Positions 1-8,371 are shown, numbered from the stretch's first letter. The stretch is DNA of 64,000 bases from Streptomyces sp. NBC_01471 (GCF_041438865.1 NZ_CP109450.1:4106001-4170000); one strand, 5' to 3'. Translations and numbers: made by a program. Notes: generated by a model not told the origin, from the letters alone.

Positions 1-117
1 GATCGCCAGCACGATGCTGATGATGATGCTGAACAGCGTGAACATCCAGTACTCCTGGCGGCGTGCGCGCCCGCTGAAGCCCACGTAGTTCTTGATTACG
101 TCGAGATACCAGTTCAC
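1..117 (-). CDS. DUF805 family membrane protein, N-terminal fragment
   Basis: Only the first 39 codons are present; the rest lies beyond the left edge. The start is GTG at 117, preceded on the minus strand by a G-rich Shine-Dalgarno run (GGGGGG). The protein begins VNWYLDVIKNYVGFSGRARR, followed by an aromatic QEYW motif and then a hydrophobic helix. This N-terminal pattern (a short WY segment, 'F.GRARR.EYW', then a membrane helix) is typical of DUF805 proteins, small polytopic membrane proteins of unknown function. The partial status is certain; the family call rests on the N-terminal motif alone. Confidence 0.75.
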   Translation of the reverse strand, partial: MNWYLDVIKNYVGFSGRARRQEYWMFTLFSIIISIVLAI

Positions 118-293
118 TTCGGTCCCCCCAAAGTCATGCCGAGCGGCCCGTCTTGGTTGCCGGGCCGGACGGCAGAACTTATGTGGCTTGAAGTGGACTG
201 GTCAAGGCGGCGCGTGACGCCGAGGTCACCGAGCGCTGCCGGCGTGAGGCTTCCCCGGTCGCGTTGTCGGACCCACCCCTTACGCTCACTTTC

Positions 294-1085
294 ATGCCGC
301 CGTCCCAGAAACGCGCCCGTCGCTACGACTTCGACACGACCCGCACCGCCGTGCTGGCCCAGTTCGAGCACGTGCGGAGCGCGGTGACCGCCCTCACGCC
401 CGATCAACTCGCGCTGCCCACCCGGCTCGGCGACTGGACCGTGCGCGAACTGGCCGCGCATCTCGTCATGGTCGTCGAGAGTGTCAGCGGTTTCCTCGAC
501 CAGGAGGCGCCGGCCGCCCAGGAACTGACCCTGCTGGAATGGCCGTTCGCCACCGCTTCGGTCGCCGTCCAGATCTCCGACGACGTCAGGGCGCTCGCCG
601 CCGCCTCCACCCCCGAGGAGCTGTTCGCCCGCACCGCCGCCCGGATCGGCGAGCGACTGCCCGGCGCCGACGGCGAACGGCTGCTCCGCACCCGCGTCGG
701 CGCCATGCGGCTCTGCGACTACCTGGTCACGCGCTGCGTGGAACTGACCGTCCACACCGACGATCTGAACGCGGCCGCCGGACTGGAGGTCCCGTACGAC
801 CGCCAGGCCCTGGCCGCCTGCACCCGGCTCCTCGCGGACGCCCTCGCCGTCAAGGCCCCGGGCGCGTCGACGGAGGTGCGGGTCCCGCCGTTCGCCGTCG
901 TCCAGTGCATCGAGGGCCCCCGCCACACCCGGGGCACCCCGCCCAACGTCGTCGAGACCGACCCGCTCAGCTGGATCCGGCTCGCCACCGGGCGTACGGA
1001 ATGGCAGACGGCGGTGGACGGAGCGAAGGTCGCGGCGAGTGGGGAGCGGGCCGACCTCTCGGCCCTGCTTCCCGTCATGAGCTGA
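294..1085 (+). CDS. Mycothiol-dependent maleylpyruvate isomerase family protein
   Basis: A 263-residue protein with the DinB/MDMPI four-helix N-terminal domain (roughly residues 10-160). The segment 'LGDWTVRELAAHL' carries the family's conserved W and the metal-ligand histidine. A further histidine-containing stretch (ELTVHTDDLNAA) lies near residue 165, and a C-terminal sterol-carrier-like half follows. Family members use mycothiol as cofactor for thiol-dependent isomerisation or transfer; the actual substrate here is unknown. I chose ATG 294. An upstream TTG at 264 is possible, but neither start has a Shine-Dalgarno, and TACGCT ends 7 bases before ATG 294, as in leaderless Streptomyces genes. 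The gene is followed closely by the META lipoprotein on the same strand. Confidence 0.8.
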   Translation: MPPSQKRARRYDFDTTRTAVLAQFEHVRSAVTALTPDQLALPTRLGDWTVRELAAHLVMVVESVSGFLDQEAPAAQELTLLEWPFATASVAVQISDDVRALAAASTPEELFARTAARIGERLPGADGERLLRTRVGAMRLCDYLVTRCVELTVHTDDLNAAAGLEVPYDRQALAACTRLLADALAVKAPGASTEVRVPPFAVVQCIEGPRHTRGTPPNVVETDPLSWIRLATGRTEWQTAVDGAKVAASGERADLSALLPVMS

Positions 1086-1119
1086 AGGGGCGGCAGCCAT
1101 GAGCTGAAGGGGCAGCAGG
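1076..1119 (+). repeat. 22-bp near-perfect tandem duplication at gene end
   Basis: CATGAGCTGAAGGGGC occurs at 1076 and again at 1098, each followed by a GGCAGC-like tail. The first copy contains the last codons and stop of the upstream gene; the second is intergenic. It looks like a recent local duplication of a gene end. Confidence 0.85.
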
Positions 1120-1164
1120 AACCAGGCGGGGAACCGGACACCCCACCCGTCCCGTCCAACCGCC

Positions 1165-1959
1165 ATGCACACGCAACGAACAGCCGTCGCCGCCCTGGCC
1201 CTCTTCGCGCTGGCCGCCTGCGGCACGGAAAAAGGAACAGCGGGTTCGAGTACCCCGGCCGAGCCGGACGTCCCCCTCACCGGGACCGGCTGGACCGTCG
1301 ACAGCGTCTCGGCCGACGGCACCGTGCGGAAGGCCCCGGCCGGTGCCGGCATCGCATTCGAGAAGGGGCGGGTGAACGGCTCGTCCGGCTGCAACCACTT
1401 CAGCGCGCCGGTCACCGTCAAGGACGACACCCTCACCGTCGGCGCCGCCACCAGCACGCTTGTCGGCTGCCCGAAGAACCTGCAGGGCTACGAGACCGCG
1501 CTCCACAAGACCCTCACCGGCAGGCTCGCCGTCCACCTCAGCGGCGGCAAGCTCACTCTGCGTACCGGGAAGGGCGACTCCGTGACCCTCAAGCGGAAGC
1601 CCGCGGAGCGGACCCCTCCGCTCGTCGGGACGGCGTGGAAGGTGGACGCGCTGACCGACGGCGCGAGCATGTCCACCCTTCCACGGGACACGGCCGGCAC
1701 CGCGCGGCTGACCTTCGCCAAGGACGGCTCGGTCCGCGGGAAGCTGGGCTGCAACAGGGTCAGCGGTATGGCGAAGGTCACGGGCAGCACCGTCACCTTC
1801 GGGCCTCTCACCACCACCCGCATGATGTGCAAGGCGTCCGCCATGACCCTGGAGAGGCGGCTGCTCAAGGTGCTCCATGGGCCTGTGCGCTACGGAATCC
1901 AGCACCGCGCGCTCACGCTCACGGCCCACGACGGGACCGGAATCCGGGCCACCGCATAG
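1165..1959 (+). CDS. Lipoprotein with two META/HslJ domains
   Basis: A 264-residue exported lipoprotein. Residues 1-19 form a signal peptide ending in the lipobox LAAC (Cys19). Two tandem META (HslJ-like) domains follow, at about residues 40-140 and 155-260. Each has the family core 'GCNxxS' (GCNHFSAPVTV and GCNRVSGMAKV) and a later Cys (VGC, MMC) that could pair with it. META domains are found in heat-shock or novobiocin-resistance-linked HslJ and in many secreted actinobacterial proteins; no biochemical activity can be assigned. No clear Shine-Dalgarno precedes ATG 1165, so the start rests on the well-placed signal peptide. It lies 80 bases upstream of purF on the same strand, but purF has its own promoter. 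Confidence 0.85.
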   Translation: MHTQRTAVAALALFALAACGTEKGTAGSSTPAEPDVPLTGTGWTVDSVSADGTVRKAPAGAGIAFEKGRVNGSSGCNHFSAPVTVKDDTLTVGAATSTLVGCPKNLQGYETALHKTLTGRLAVHLSGGKLTLRTGKGDSVTLKRKPAERTPPLVGTAWKVDALTDGASMSTLPRDTAGTARLTFAKDGSVRGKLGCNRVSGMAKVTGSTVTFGPLTTTRMMCKASAMTLERRLLKVLHGPVRYGIQHRALTLTAHDGTGIRATA

Positions 1960-2001
1960 CGCCGCGTATCGGTCGGGAGGGGCATCGGGGCGGATCCCCA
2001 A

Positions 2002-2031
2002 TTCGGACCAGTGGTCGATCTCGCCTACACT
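2002..2031 (+). promoter_or_regulatory. Predicted leaderless promoter of purF
   Basis: A -35-like TTCGGA at 2002-2007 and a -10 box TACACT at 2026-2031 are separated by 18 bases. The GTG start of purF lies 7 bases after the -10 box, so transcription should begin at or next to the start codon. No Shine-Dalgarno is present, consistent with a leaderless message. Confidence 0.6.
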
Positions 2032-2038
2032 CGGTGGC

Positions 2039-3565
2039 GTGCCTCGTGGTGATGGACGACTCAACCACGACCTGCTCCCCGGAGAGAAAGGCCCCCAGGA
2101 CGCTTGTGGCGTCTTCGGTGTCTGGGCTCCGGGCGAAGAGGTCGCCAAGCTCACCTATTTCGGACTGTATGCCCTGCAGCACCGTGGACAGGAGTCCGCG
2201 GGCATCGCAGTGAGCAATGGGTCCCAGATCCTGGTCTTCAAAGACATGGGTCTGGTCTCACAAGTCTTCGACGAAACCTCTCTCAGCTCTCTTCAGGGCC
2301 ATATCGCGGTGGGCCATGCCCGCTACTCCACCACCGGAGCCTCGGTGTGGGAGAACGCGCAGCCCACGTTCCGTGCCACCGCGCACGGCTCGATCGCCCT
2401 CGGTCACAACGGCAACCTGGTCAATACGGCCCAGCTCGCCGCACTCGTCGCCGAGCTGCCCAAGGAGCACGGCCGCTCCACGCAGCTGGCCGCGACCAAC
2501 GACACCGATCTGATCACCGCGCTCCTGGCGGGCCAGACCGATGACGACGGCAAGCCCCTCACGATCGAGGACGCCGCTCCCAAGGTGCTGCCCGAAGCCA
2601 AGGGCGCCTTCTCGCTGGTCTTCATGGACGAGCACACCCTCTACGCGGCCCGCGACCCGCAGGGCATCCGCCCGCTGGTCCTCGGCCGTCTGGAGCGCGG
2701 GTGGGTGGTGGCCTCCGAGTCCGCCGCCCTCGACATCTGCGGCGCCGCCTTCGTCCGCGAGGTCGAGCCGGGCGAGCTGATCGCCATCGACGAGAACGGT
2801 CTGCGCAGCACCCGATTCGCAGAAGCGAAGCCCAAGGGCTGTGTCTTCGAGTACGTCTATCTGGCGCGCCCCGACACGGACATCGCCGGCCGGAACGTCT
2901 ACCTCTCGCGGGTCGAGATGGGCCGGAAGCTGGCCGCCGAAGCTCCGGCGGAAGCCGATCTGGTGATAGCGACGCCCGAGTCGGGTACGCCCGCGGCGAT
3001 CGGTTACGCCGAGGCCAGCGGGATTCCGTACGGCTCGGGCCTGGTCAAGAACGCCTATGTCGGCCGGACCTTCATCCAGCCGTCCCAGACGATCCGCCAG
3101 CTCGGCATCCGCCTGAAGCTCAACCCGCTCAAGGAAGTCATCCGCGGGAAGCGCCTGGTGGTCGTCGACGACTCGATCGTCCGCGGCAACACCCAGCGCG
3201 CCCTGGTCAAGATGCTCCGTGAGGCGGGCGCGGCCGAGATCCACATCCGGATCTCCTCCCCGCCCGTGAAGTGGCCCTGCTTCTTCGGCATCGACTTCGC
3301 CACCCGCGCCGAGCTCATCGCCAACGGCATGTCCGTGGACGAGATCGCGACCTCGATGGGCGCCGACTCCCTCGCGTACATCTCCATCGACGGCATGATC
3401 GAGGCGACGACCATCGACAAGCCGAACCTCTGCCGCGCCTGCTTCGACGGCGTGTACCCGATGGAACTGCCCGACCCCGAGCTGCTCGGCAAACAGCTGC
3501 TGGAGACCGAGCTCGCGGCCGGACCGGCGAGCACCGCCGCCGCCGAAGCGCTCCGTCGCCCGTAA
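2039..3565 (+). CDS. purF: Amidophosphoribosyltransferase
   Basis: A 508-residue enzyme for the first committed step of purine synthesis: PRPP plus glutamine gives 5-phosphoribosylamine. The N-terminal Ntn glutaminase domain starts at Cys23 (QDACGVFG), so a 22-residue propeptide should be removed. The C-terminal phosphoribosyltransferase domain has the PRPP loop 'VVVDDSIVRGNT' near residue 375. Cysteines in GCVFEY, PCFFGID and LCRACF match the four ligands of the Fe-S cluster in the Bacillus-type enzyme. I chose GTG 2039 rather than upstream in-frame starts because it gives the normal length and sits at the ideal distance from a -10 box. purM follows after 32 bases. Confidence 0.97.
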   Translation: MPRGDGRLNHDLLPGEKGPQDACGVFGVWAPGEEVAKLTYFGLYALQHRGQESAGIAVSNGSQILVFKDMGLVSQVFDETSLSSLQGHIAVGHARYSTTGASVWENAQPTFRATAHGSIALGHNGNLVNTAQLAALVAELPKEHGRSTQLAATNDTDLITALLAGQTDDDGKPLTIEDAAPKVLPEAKGAFSLVFMDEHTLYAARDPQGIRPLVLGRLERGWVVASESAALDICGAAFVREVEPGELIAIDENGLRSTRFAEAKPKGCVFEYVYLARPDTDIAGRNVYLSRVEMGRKLAAEAPAEADLVIATPESGTPAAIGYAEASGIPYGSGLVKNAYVGRTFIQPSQTIRQLGIRLKLNPLKEVIRGKRLVVVDDSIVRGNTQRALVKMLREAGAAEIHIRISSPPVKWPCFFGIDFATRAELIANGMSVDEIATSMGADSLAYISIDGMIEATTIDKPNLCRACFDGVYPMELPDPELLGKQLLETELAAGPASTAAAEALRRP

Positions 3566-3597
3566 GCCCCGCAGTACGACACGAAAGTCCCAGAACC

Positions 3598-4698
3598 ATG
3601 TCTGCTGAATCTTCCGAGCGTGCTCCGCACCAGGCCGCCGGTGCCAGCTACGCGGCTGCCGGCGTCGACATCGAAGCCGGTGACCGCGCCGTCGAGCTGA
3701 TGAAGGAGTGGGTGAAGAAGACACAGCGCCCCGAGGTCGCGGGCCTTGGCGGGCTCGGCGGATTCGCCGGCCTCTTCGACGCCTCGGCCCTGAAGCGGTA
3801 CGAGCGGCCGCTGCTCGCCTCCGCGACCGACGGCGTGGGTACCAAGGTCGACCTCGCCCGCAAGATGGGCGTGTACGACACCATCGGCCACGACCTCGTC
3901 GGCATGGTCGTGGACGACCTGGTCGTCTGCGGCGCCGAACCGCTCTTCATGACCGACTACATCTGTGTCGGCAAGGTCTTCCCCGAGCGTGTCGCCGCGA
4001 TCGTCAAGGGCATCGCCGAAGGCTGTGTGCTGGCCGGCTGCTCGCTGGTCGGCGGCGAGACCGCCGAACACCCCGGCCTGCTCGGCGAGGACGACTTCGA
4101 CGTCGCGGGCGCCGGTACGGGCGTGGTGGAGGCGGACCGGCTGCTGGGCCCGGACCGGATCCGCGAGGGTGACGCGGTCATCGCGATGGCCTCGTCCGGA
4201 CTTCACTCGAACGGGTACTCGCTGGTGCGCCATGTCGTCTTCGACCGGGCCGGCTGGGCGCTGGACCGGGAGATCGCGGAGTTCGGCAGGACGCTGGGCG
4301 AGGAGCTGCTGGAGCCGACCAGGATCTACTCGCTGGACTGCCTCGCGCTGACCCGTACGACCGAGGTGCACGGCTTCAGCCACATCACCGGCGGCGGCCT
4401 CGCCAACAACCTGGCCCGGGTGATCCCGGACCACCTGCACGCCACGGTCGACCGTTCGACCTGGACCCCGGGCGCGGTCTTCGACGTCGTCGGCGGGGCC
4501 GGACAGGTCGAGCGCCTGGAGCTGGAGAAGACCCTCAACATGGGGGTCGGCATGATGGCCGTCGTCCCCGCCGAGTCCGTGGACGCGGCCCTGGCGACCT
4601 TCGAGGACCGGGGCCTGGACGCCTGGGTCGCGGGGGAGATCACCGGACGCGGCGCTCACTCGACGGGCGCCGAGCTGACCGGGGACTACGCCAAGTAG
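3598..4698 (+). CDS. purM: Phosphoribosylformylglycinamidine cyclo-ligase
   Basis: A 366-residue AIR synthetase, the fifth step of purine synthesis, closing the imidazole ring of AIR with ATP. It shows the PurM/ThiL-fold signatures 'ATDGVGTKVDLA' (about residue 77), 'DLVGMVVDDLVVCGAEPLFMTDY', 'GGETAEHPG' and 'SSGLHSNGYSLVR', and the C-terminal 'HITGGGL.NNLARV'. Length is normal for the family. It starts 32 bases after purF, so the two genes probably share a transcript. A long stem-loop follows at 4771-4814. Confidence 0.97.
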   Translation: MSAESSERAPHQAAGASYAAAGVDIEAGDRAVELMKEWVKKTQRPEVAGLGGLGGFAGLFDASALKRYERPLLASATDGVGTKVDLARKMGVYDTIGHDLVGMVVDDLVVCGAEPLFMTDYICVGKVFPERVAAIVKGIAEGCVLAGCSLVGGETAEHPGLLGEDDFDVAGAGTGVVEADRLLGPDRIREGDAVIAMASSGLHSNGYSLVRHVVFDRAGWALDREIAEFGRTLGEELLEPTRIYSLDCLALTRTTEVHGFSHITGGGLANNLARVIPDHLHATVDRSTWTPGAVFDVVGGAGQVERLELEKTLNMGVGMMAVVPAESVDAALATFEDRGLDAWVAGEITGRGAHSTGAELTGDYAK

Positions 4699-4770
4699 GC
4701 GGCCGGGAACAGGTCCGGACGCGAAGGGCCGCCCGCGCCGCACCGGCGGGCCGGTACACCGCCTGGACAG

Positions 4771-4814
4771 CACTGAACCCGGTCCGTGGCGCGAGCCCTG
4801 GACCGGGTTCAGTG
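4771..4814. terminator. Stem-loop between convergent purM and DUF3073 gene
   Basis: A perfect 15-bp stem (CACTGAACCCGGTCC at 4771-4785 pairing with 4800-4814) with a 14-base loop. It sits between the ends of two convergent genes and probably stops transcription from both sides. There is no T-run, as is common in Streptomyces. Confidence 0.8.
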
Positions 4815-4864
4815 TGACAGCGCAGCCGGAGACGGCGCCGGGAAATGCTGTGAGGTGTTGTACG

Positions 4865-5116
4865 TCAAGCGCCGCGGCGCTGAGACGAAGGACCGGACTC
4901 GTCGTCCTCGTCCTTATCCTCGTTATAACGATCCGCGTACTGTGCGTACGGGTCATCTTCCTCTTCGTCGTCCTCGAACGGCTCCGCGTTCGGTGGCTGA
5001 CTCGTAGGAGATGCGCCCAGCTCATTGGCCAGACGTGACAGGTCCGTTCCGCCGCTGCTGTACTTCAGCTGGCGGGCGACCTTCGTCTGCTTGGCCTTTG
5101 CCCGGCCGCGCCCCAT
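4865..5116 (-). CDS. DUF3073 family small acidic protein
   Basis: An 83-residue protein with a basic N-terminus (MGRGRAKAKQTKVARQLKYS) and a strongly acidic C-terminal tail rich in D/E (FEDDEEEDD), ending in a short basic segment. This is the DUF3073 pattern found across actinobacteria next to purM; its function is unknown. ATG 5116 is preceded by GAGGGGG at good spacing. An upstream in-frame extension exists but lacks this ribosome site and is not family-like. The gene converges on purM and is followed by the shared stem-loop. Confidence 0.9.
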   Translation of the reverse strand: MGRGRAKAKQTKVARQLKYSSGGTDLSRLANELGASPTSQPPNAEPFEDDEEEDDPYAQYADRYNEDKDEDDESGPSSQRRGA

Positions 5117-5182
5117 GGCTCGACCCCCTCGGTGACGGGGCTCGACGGCCCCAGAGTCTTGACACCCGTTCATGATTCGGAA

Positions 5183-5204
5183 CGGACTCTCCGTAAAGAG
5201 TCCG
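5183..5204 (-). other. Hairpin in the leader of the DUF3073 gene
   Basis: CGGACTCT and AGAGTCCG form an 8-bp stem with a 6-base loop, about 70 bases upstream of the DUF3073 start. The remaining 5117-5395 interval holds no convincing gene. The hairpin could be a leader structure or a terminator for the upstream vdh gene, which reads in the same direction. Confidence 0.5.
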
Positions 5205-5395
5205 GTCCGTAGGGCTTCAACGGTACCTGCTTCCGCGGCCATACGGTACGCCGCCCGCAGGCAGCGTCGCTTCACAGAACCGGCGAGGAGCCCCGTCCTC
5301 GCTGGTCAGCTGCGATTTTAACCTCTTCTTGGCGGCCGACCCGCCGACGGGGGTGAGTCACGTCTCCCCGACAGCGGGTCAGCGGGCGCGCACGG

Positions 5396-6541
5396 TCAGT
5401 GGTCGCGGGCCGAACGGGCGGCCGCCATGCGCTGCTCGGCGATCCGGTCGGCCGCCGCAGCCGGCGGAATGCCATCTTCATTTGCACGTGCGAATATTGC
5501 CAGTGTGGTGTCGAAGATCCTCGCCGCCTTCGTCTTGCACCGGTCGAAGTCGAAGCCGTGCAGTTCGTCGGCGACCTGGATCACCCCGCCGGCGTTCACC
5601 ACGTAGTCGGGGGCGTAGAGGATGCCCAGGTCCGCGAGGTCCTTCTCGACGCCGGGGTGCGCGAGCTGGTTGTTGGCCGCGCCGCACACGACCTTCGCGG
5701 TGAGCGCCGGCACCGACGCGTCGTTGAGCGCGCCGCCCAGCGCGCACGGGGCGTAGATGTCGAGCCCCTCGGTGCGGATCAGTGCCTCGGTGTCGCCGAC
5801 CGCGGTGACCCGGCCCGGGTGGCGGTCGGTGACGCGGCGCACGGAGTCCTCCCGTACGTCCGTCACCACCACCTCCGCGCCCTCGGCCAGCAGGTGATCG
5901 ACCAGGTGGTGGCCGACCTTGCCGACACCCGCCACGCCGACCTTGCGGCCACGCAGCGAGGGGTCGCCCCACAGGTGCTGGGCGCTGGCCCGCATGCCCT
6001 GGTAGACGCCGAAGGCGGTCAGCACCGACGAGTCGCCCGCGCCGCCGTTCTCGGGGGAGCGGCCGGTGGTCCAGGCGCACTCACGCGCCACCACGTCCAT
6101 GTCCGCGACGTACGTGCCGACGTCGCACGCCGTCACGTACCGCCCGCCGAGCGAGGAGACGAACCGGCCGTAGGCCAGCAGGAGTTCCTCCGTCTTGATC
6201 AGCTCGGGATCGCCGATGATCACGGCCTTGCCGCCACCGTGGTCCAGCCCGGCCATGGCGTTCTTGTACGACATTCCGCGGGCGAGGTTCAGCGCGTCCG
6301 CGACGGCCGCCTCCTCGTTCGCGTACGGGTAGAAGCGCGTGCCGCCGAGGGCCGGGCCCAGGGCGGTGGAGTGGATGGCGATCACGGCCTTGAGGCCGGA
6401 GGCGCGGTCCTGGCAGAGGACGACCTGCTCGTGTCCGCCCTGATCCGAGTGGAACAGGGTGTGCAACACATCCACAGGTACGGCAGGGACGCCAGGGACG
6501 TCGGCGACGTCCGGAACACGAGCGCCGGTCATATCGGTCAC
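5396..6541 (-). CDS. vdh: Valine (branched-chain amino acid) dehydrogenase
   Basis: A 381-residue Glu/Leu/Phe/Val dehydrogenase that oxidatively deaminates branched-chain amino acids with NAD. In Streptomyces this supplies acyl-CoA precursors for polyketides. The dimerisation domain holds the substrate lysines in 'AGLDHGGGKAVI' (catalytic Lys) and 'GMSYKNAMAG'. The Rossmann domain carries 'GVAGVGKVGHHLVDHL' (about residue 200), and 'CGAANNQLAHP' lies near residue 285. I prefer GTG 6541 because GGGAG lies 8 bases upstream; a TTG at 6556 and an ATG at 6532 are in frame. It has the orientation of the DUF3073 gene and diverges from the gene at 6688. Confidence 0.95.
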   Translation of the reverse strand: MTDMTGARVPDVADVPGVPAVPVDVLHTLFHSDQGGHEQVVLCQDRASGLKAVIAIHSTALGPALGGTRFYPYANEEAAVADALNLARGMSYKNAMAGLDHGGGKAVIIGDPELIKTEELLLAYGRFVSSLGGRYVTACDVGTYVADMDVVARECAWTTGRSPENGGAGDSSVLTAFGVYQGMRASAQHLWGDPSLRGRKVGVAGVGKVGHHLVDHLLAEGAEVVVTDVREDSVRRVTDRHPGRVTAVGDTEALIRTEGLDIYAPCALGGALNDASVPALTAKVVCGAANNQLAHPGVEKDLADLGILYAPDYVVNAGGVIQVADELHGFDFDRCKTKAARIFDTTLAIFARANEDGIPPAAAADRIAEQRMAAARSARDH

Positions 6542-6687
6542 GGTGGTGACTCCCAAGTACGAGGCGGCGGCCCTCTTACGGGTGGAGAGGGCCGGATGGC
6601 AGCAGATTAGGGCCTGCGCGTCCGAGGATCAGGCGCAGTGCCGAGGATCACCCCCTCGTTCCGCATCGACATGGGACGATTCACCTT

Positions 6688-7548
6688 ATGGCGGTGGTGT
6701 CCTCAGTGATCGTCCCCTATACGTCCTACCTGCGGGTGTACGAGCCCTTGGCGGCCTTCCCGGAGGCCGAGCGCGACCACTGGGCCCGCTATGCGCGGCG
6801 CAGCGATCTGCCGACGGCGCAGGACGAGCTCCGGCGCGCGCTGGCGGATCTGCTGCCGACGCCTCCGGTCGCCGTTCCGGTGCACGAGAGCGCCGACGCG
6901 TTCGTGGCCGAGCTGGACGGTGTGGTCTGCGTCTGCCCCTGGCGGACCAGGCTGCGCGGCTGGCAGGCCCTGGAGGCGATGGCGGGGCAGTACCCGGAGC
7001 CGGTGCTCGACGTGGTGCTCCCGCCGGTGGTGCGCCTGCAGGCCGCCGCCGACTACGAGCGCTGGCTGGAGCGGAACCCGGACGCGCGGCCGTGGATCCG
7101 GACGACGGTCTGGCATGTCCCGGTGCGCTGGTTCACGCTCTTCGACGACGAGGAGCGCGAGTACGAGAAGGGCGGCCCCGGTGAGGGGGCGTCCGCCGGG
7201 ACGCCGCCGGTCATGCGCTACCGGACGCCGATGGTGCAGGCGAGGCGTCGGCTGGCCCGGTCGCTGAAGACGCTCAGGGAGCACTTCGAGGAGGGGCCGC
7301 TCACCGAGGGTCTTGTCGATGTCGGGAAGTGGCTGGAGGAGTTCCACCCCCGGTCGCTGGTCGAGCTCGACTACGGCGGTCTGGTGCACGCCCTGTCCGG
7401 CGAGCAGTTGGAGGAGGACCGGTCGGCCGCCGATGTGGCGGCGGCGGTGGCGGCGCTGCGCTCGGGCGACGAGGAGACGGCGGACGCCGCGTACGAGCGC
7501 CTCGCGGACCGCTGGCGGGCCGTCCGGGCACGGCAGACCGCGAACTGA
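6688..7548 (+). CDS. Conserved Streptomyces hypothetical protein upstream of bldC
   Basis: A 286-residue soluble protein without signal peptide or membrane helices. It starts MAVVSSVIVPYTSYLRVY and has several W-containing blocks (ARPWIRTTVWHVPVRWF), an acidic patch (FDDEEREYEKGG) and an Ala-rich helical C-terminus. I recognise it only as the conserved protein usually found between vdh and bldC in Streptomyces; no catalytic motif is visible. ATG 6688 lacks a Shine-Dalgarno and may be read from a leaderless message. Codon use has normal high GC at third positions. Confidence 0.75.
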   Translation: MAVVSSVIVPYTSYLRVYEPLAAFPEAERDHWARYARRSDLPTAQDELRRALADLLPTPPVAVPVHESADAFVAELDGVVCVCPWRTRLRGWQALEAMAGQYPEPVLDVVLPPVVRLQAAADYERWLERNPDARPWIRTTVWHVPVRWFTLFDDEEREYEKGGPGEGASAGTPPVMRYRTPMVQARRRLARSLKTLREHFEEGPLTEGLVDVGKWLEEFHPRSLVELDYGGLVHALSGEQLEEDRSAADVAAAVAALRSGDEETADAAYERLADRWRAVRARQTAN

Positions 7549-8027
7549 CGGCCTTCGCCCGTCCGGGGGACGGCCGGGGTCGGGGACCTAGGTCCTGATC
7601 CGGGCCTTTACGTCAAGCGTGACGGACCGCACTAACCGGGGCCTTGCGCCCATCCCCCACCCTCGTGTCAAAATAGGACAAGGAGTCCGGGGAGGGCTCC
7701 GTCCGTCCAAGTAAGGGCGGATTCCTCGGCATTGCACTCTATGGGGGGTCTGATGACTCCTGATGACCATGTGACTGATCGTCACTGCGACGTGACTGTC
7801 CGCTATGGCATGGTCCATCGGGCTTCGGCCGCTGATGAGCGCCTGAGAGGGCAATTCCATCGGTTTGGCCGACGTGGCTGGACGGATGGTGTAGTTGTAG
7901 TGCCGAAGACAAGCCGTTCGTCCTATAACCGACTCGGCCCGTGTCCGCCATTTCGGGCAACGCGGGTCAAGGTGCAGAATTTAGAGGAAAGAACCGAGAT
8001 GGTTCGGTTCTCCCGAGGAGGCCGCTC
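7549..8027 (+). promoter_or_regulatory. bldC upstream region with GTGAC/GTCAC repeats
   Basis: This 479-bp non-coding stretch contains no convincing gene; the short overlapping ORFs have poor codon bias. It holds a cluster of TGATGAC/GTGAC-like words at 7751-7800, including the inverted repeat GTGAC-tgatc-GTCAC at 7771-7785. An AT-richer segment, GTGTCAAAATAGG, lies near 7665. It presumably carries the bldC promoter and its control sites, but I cannot point to a specific -10/-35 pair with confidence. Confidence 0.5.
7990..8011 (+). promoter_or_regulatory. Hairpin just upstream of the bldC ribosome site
   Basis: AGAACCGA (7990-7997) pairs perfectly with TCGGTTCT (8004-8011) over a 6-base loop. 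The stem ends 3 bases before the GAGGAGG Shine-Dalgarno at 8015-8021, so folding could limit ribosome access. Confidence 0.6.
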
Positions 8028-8234
8028 ATGACCGCTCGCACCCCTGATGCCGAGCCGCTGCTGACCCCGGCTGAGGTTGCCACGATGTTCCGCGTGGACC
8101 CGAAGACGGTCACCCGCTGGGCGAAGGCGGGCAAGCTCACGTCCATCCGAACGCTGGGTGGGCATCGCCGGTACCGCGAGGCAGAGGTCCGTGCTCTGCT
8201 CGCGGGTATTCCGCAGCAGCGCAGCGAGGCCTGA
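8028..8234 (+). CDS. bldC: MerR-like developmental regulator BldC
   Basis: A 68-residue DNA-binding protein made almost wholly of one MerR-type winged helix-turn-helix: 'LLTPAEVATMFRVDPKTVTRWAKAGKL', then the wing 'SIRTLGGHRRYREAEVRALL'. It has no dimerisation coiled coil. BldC is known in Streptomyces as a small regulator that binds DNA cooperatively as head-to-tail multimers and times entry into development. ATG 8028 follows GAGGAGG by 6 bases. A long upstream intergenic region, a leader hairpin and a strong downstream terminator suggest a single-gene transcript under its own control. Confidence 0.96.
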   Translation: MTARTPDAEPLLTPAEVATMFRVDPKTVTRWAKAGKLTSIRTLGGHRRYREAEVRALLAGIPQQRSEA

Positions 8235-8331
8235 ACACCCTAATAAATCGGGCGTTTTCGGGTCCCCCAACCCGATTAGGCCCGTTATTGCTCCACTTGA
8301 CGGCTGTCCGCCCCAACGGACTTCCGTTTTT

Positions 8332-8371
8332 GATCGCGCTGGACTCCGCCGGGTCCAGCGCGATCTTTTTT
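8332..8371 (+). terminator. Intrinsic terminator of bldC
   Basis: A perfect 13-bp GC-rich stem (8332-8344 with 8353-8365) over an 8-base loop, followed directly by a run of T (8365-8371). It is the most classical rho-independent terminator in the window. Confidence 0.92.

Noticed and set aside
7732..8031. 99-residue plus-strand frame upstream of bldC
   Set aside because: It overlaps the bldC start in another frame, lacks typical codon bias and covers the putative regulatory repeats.
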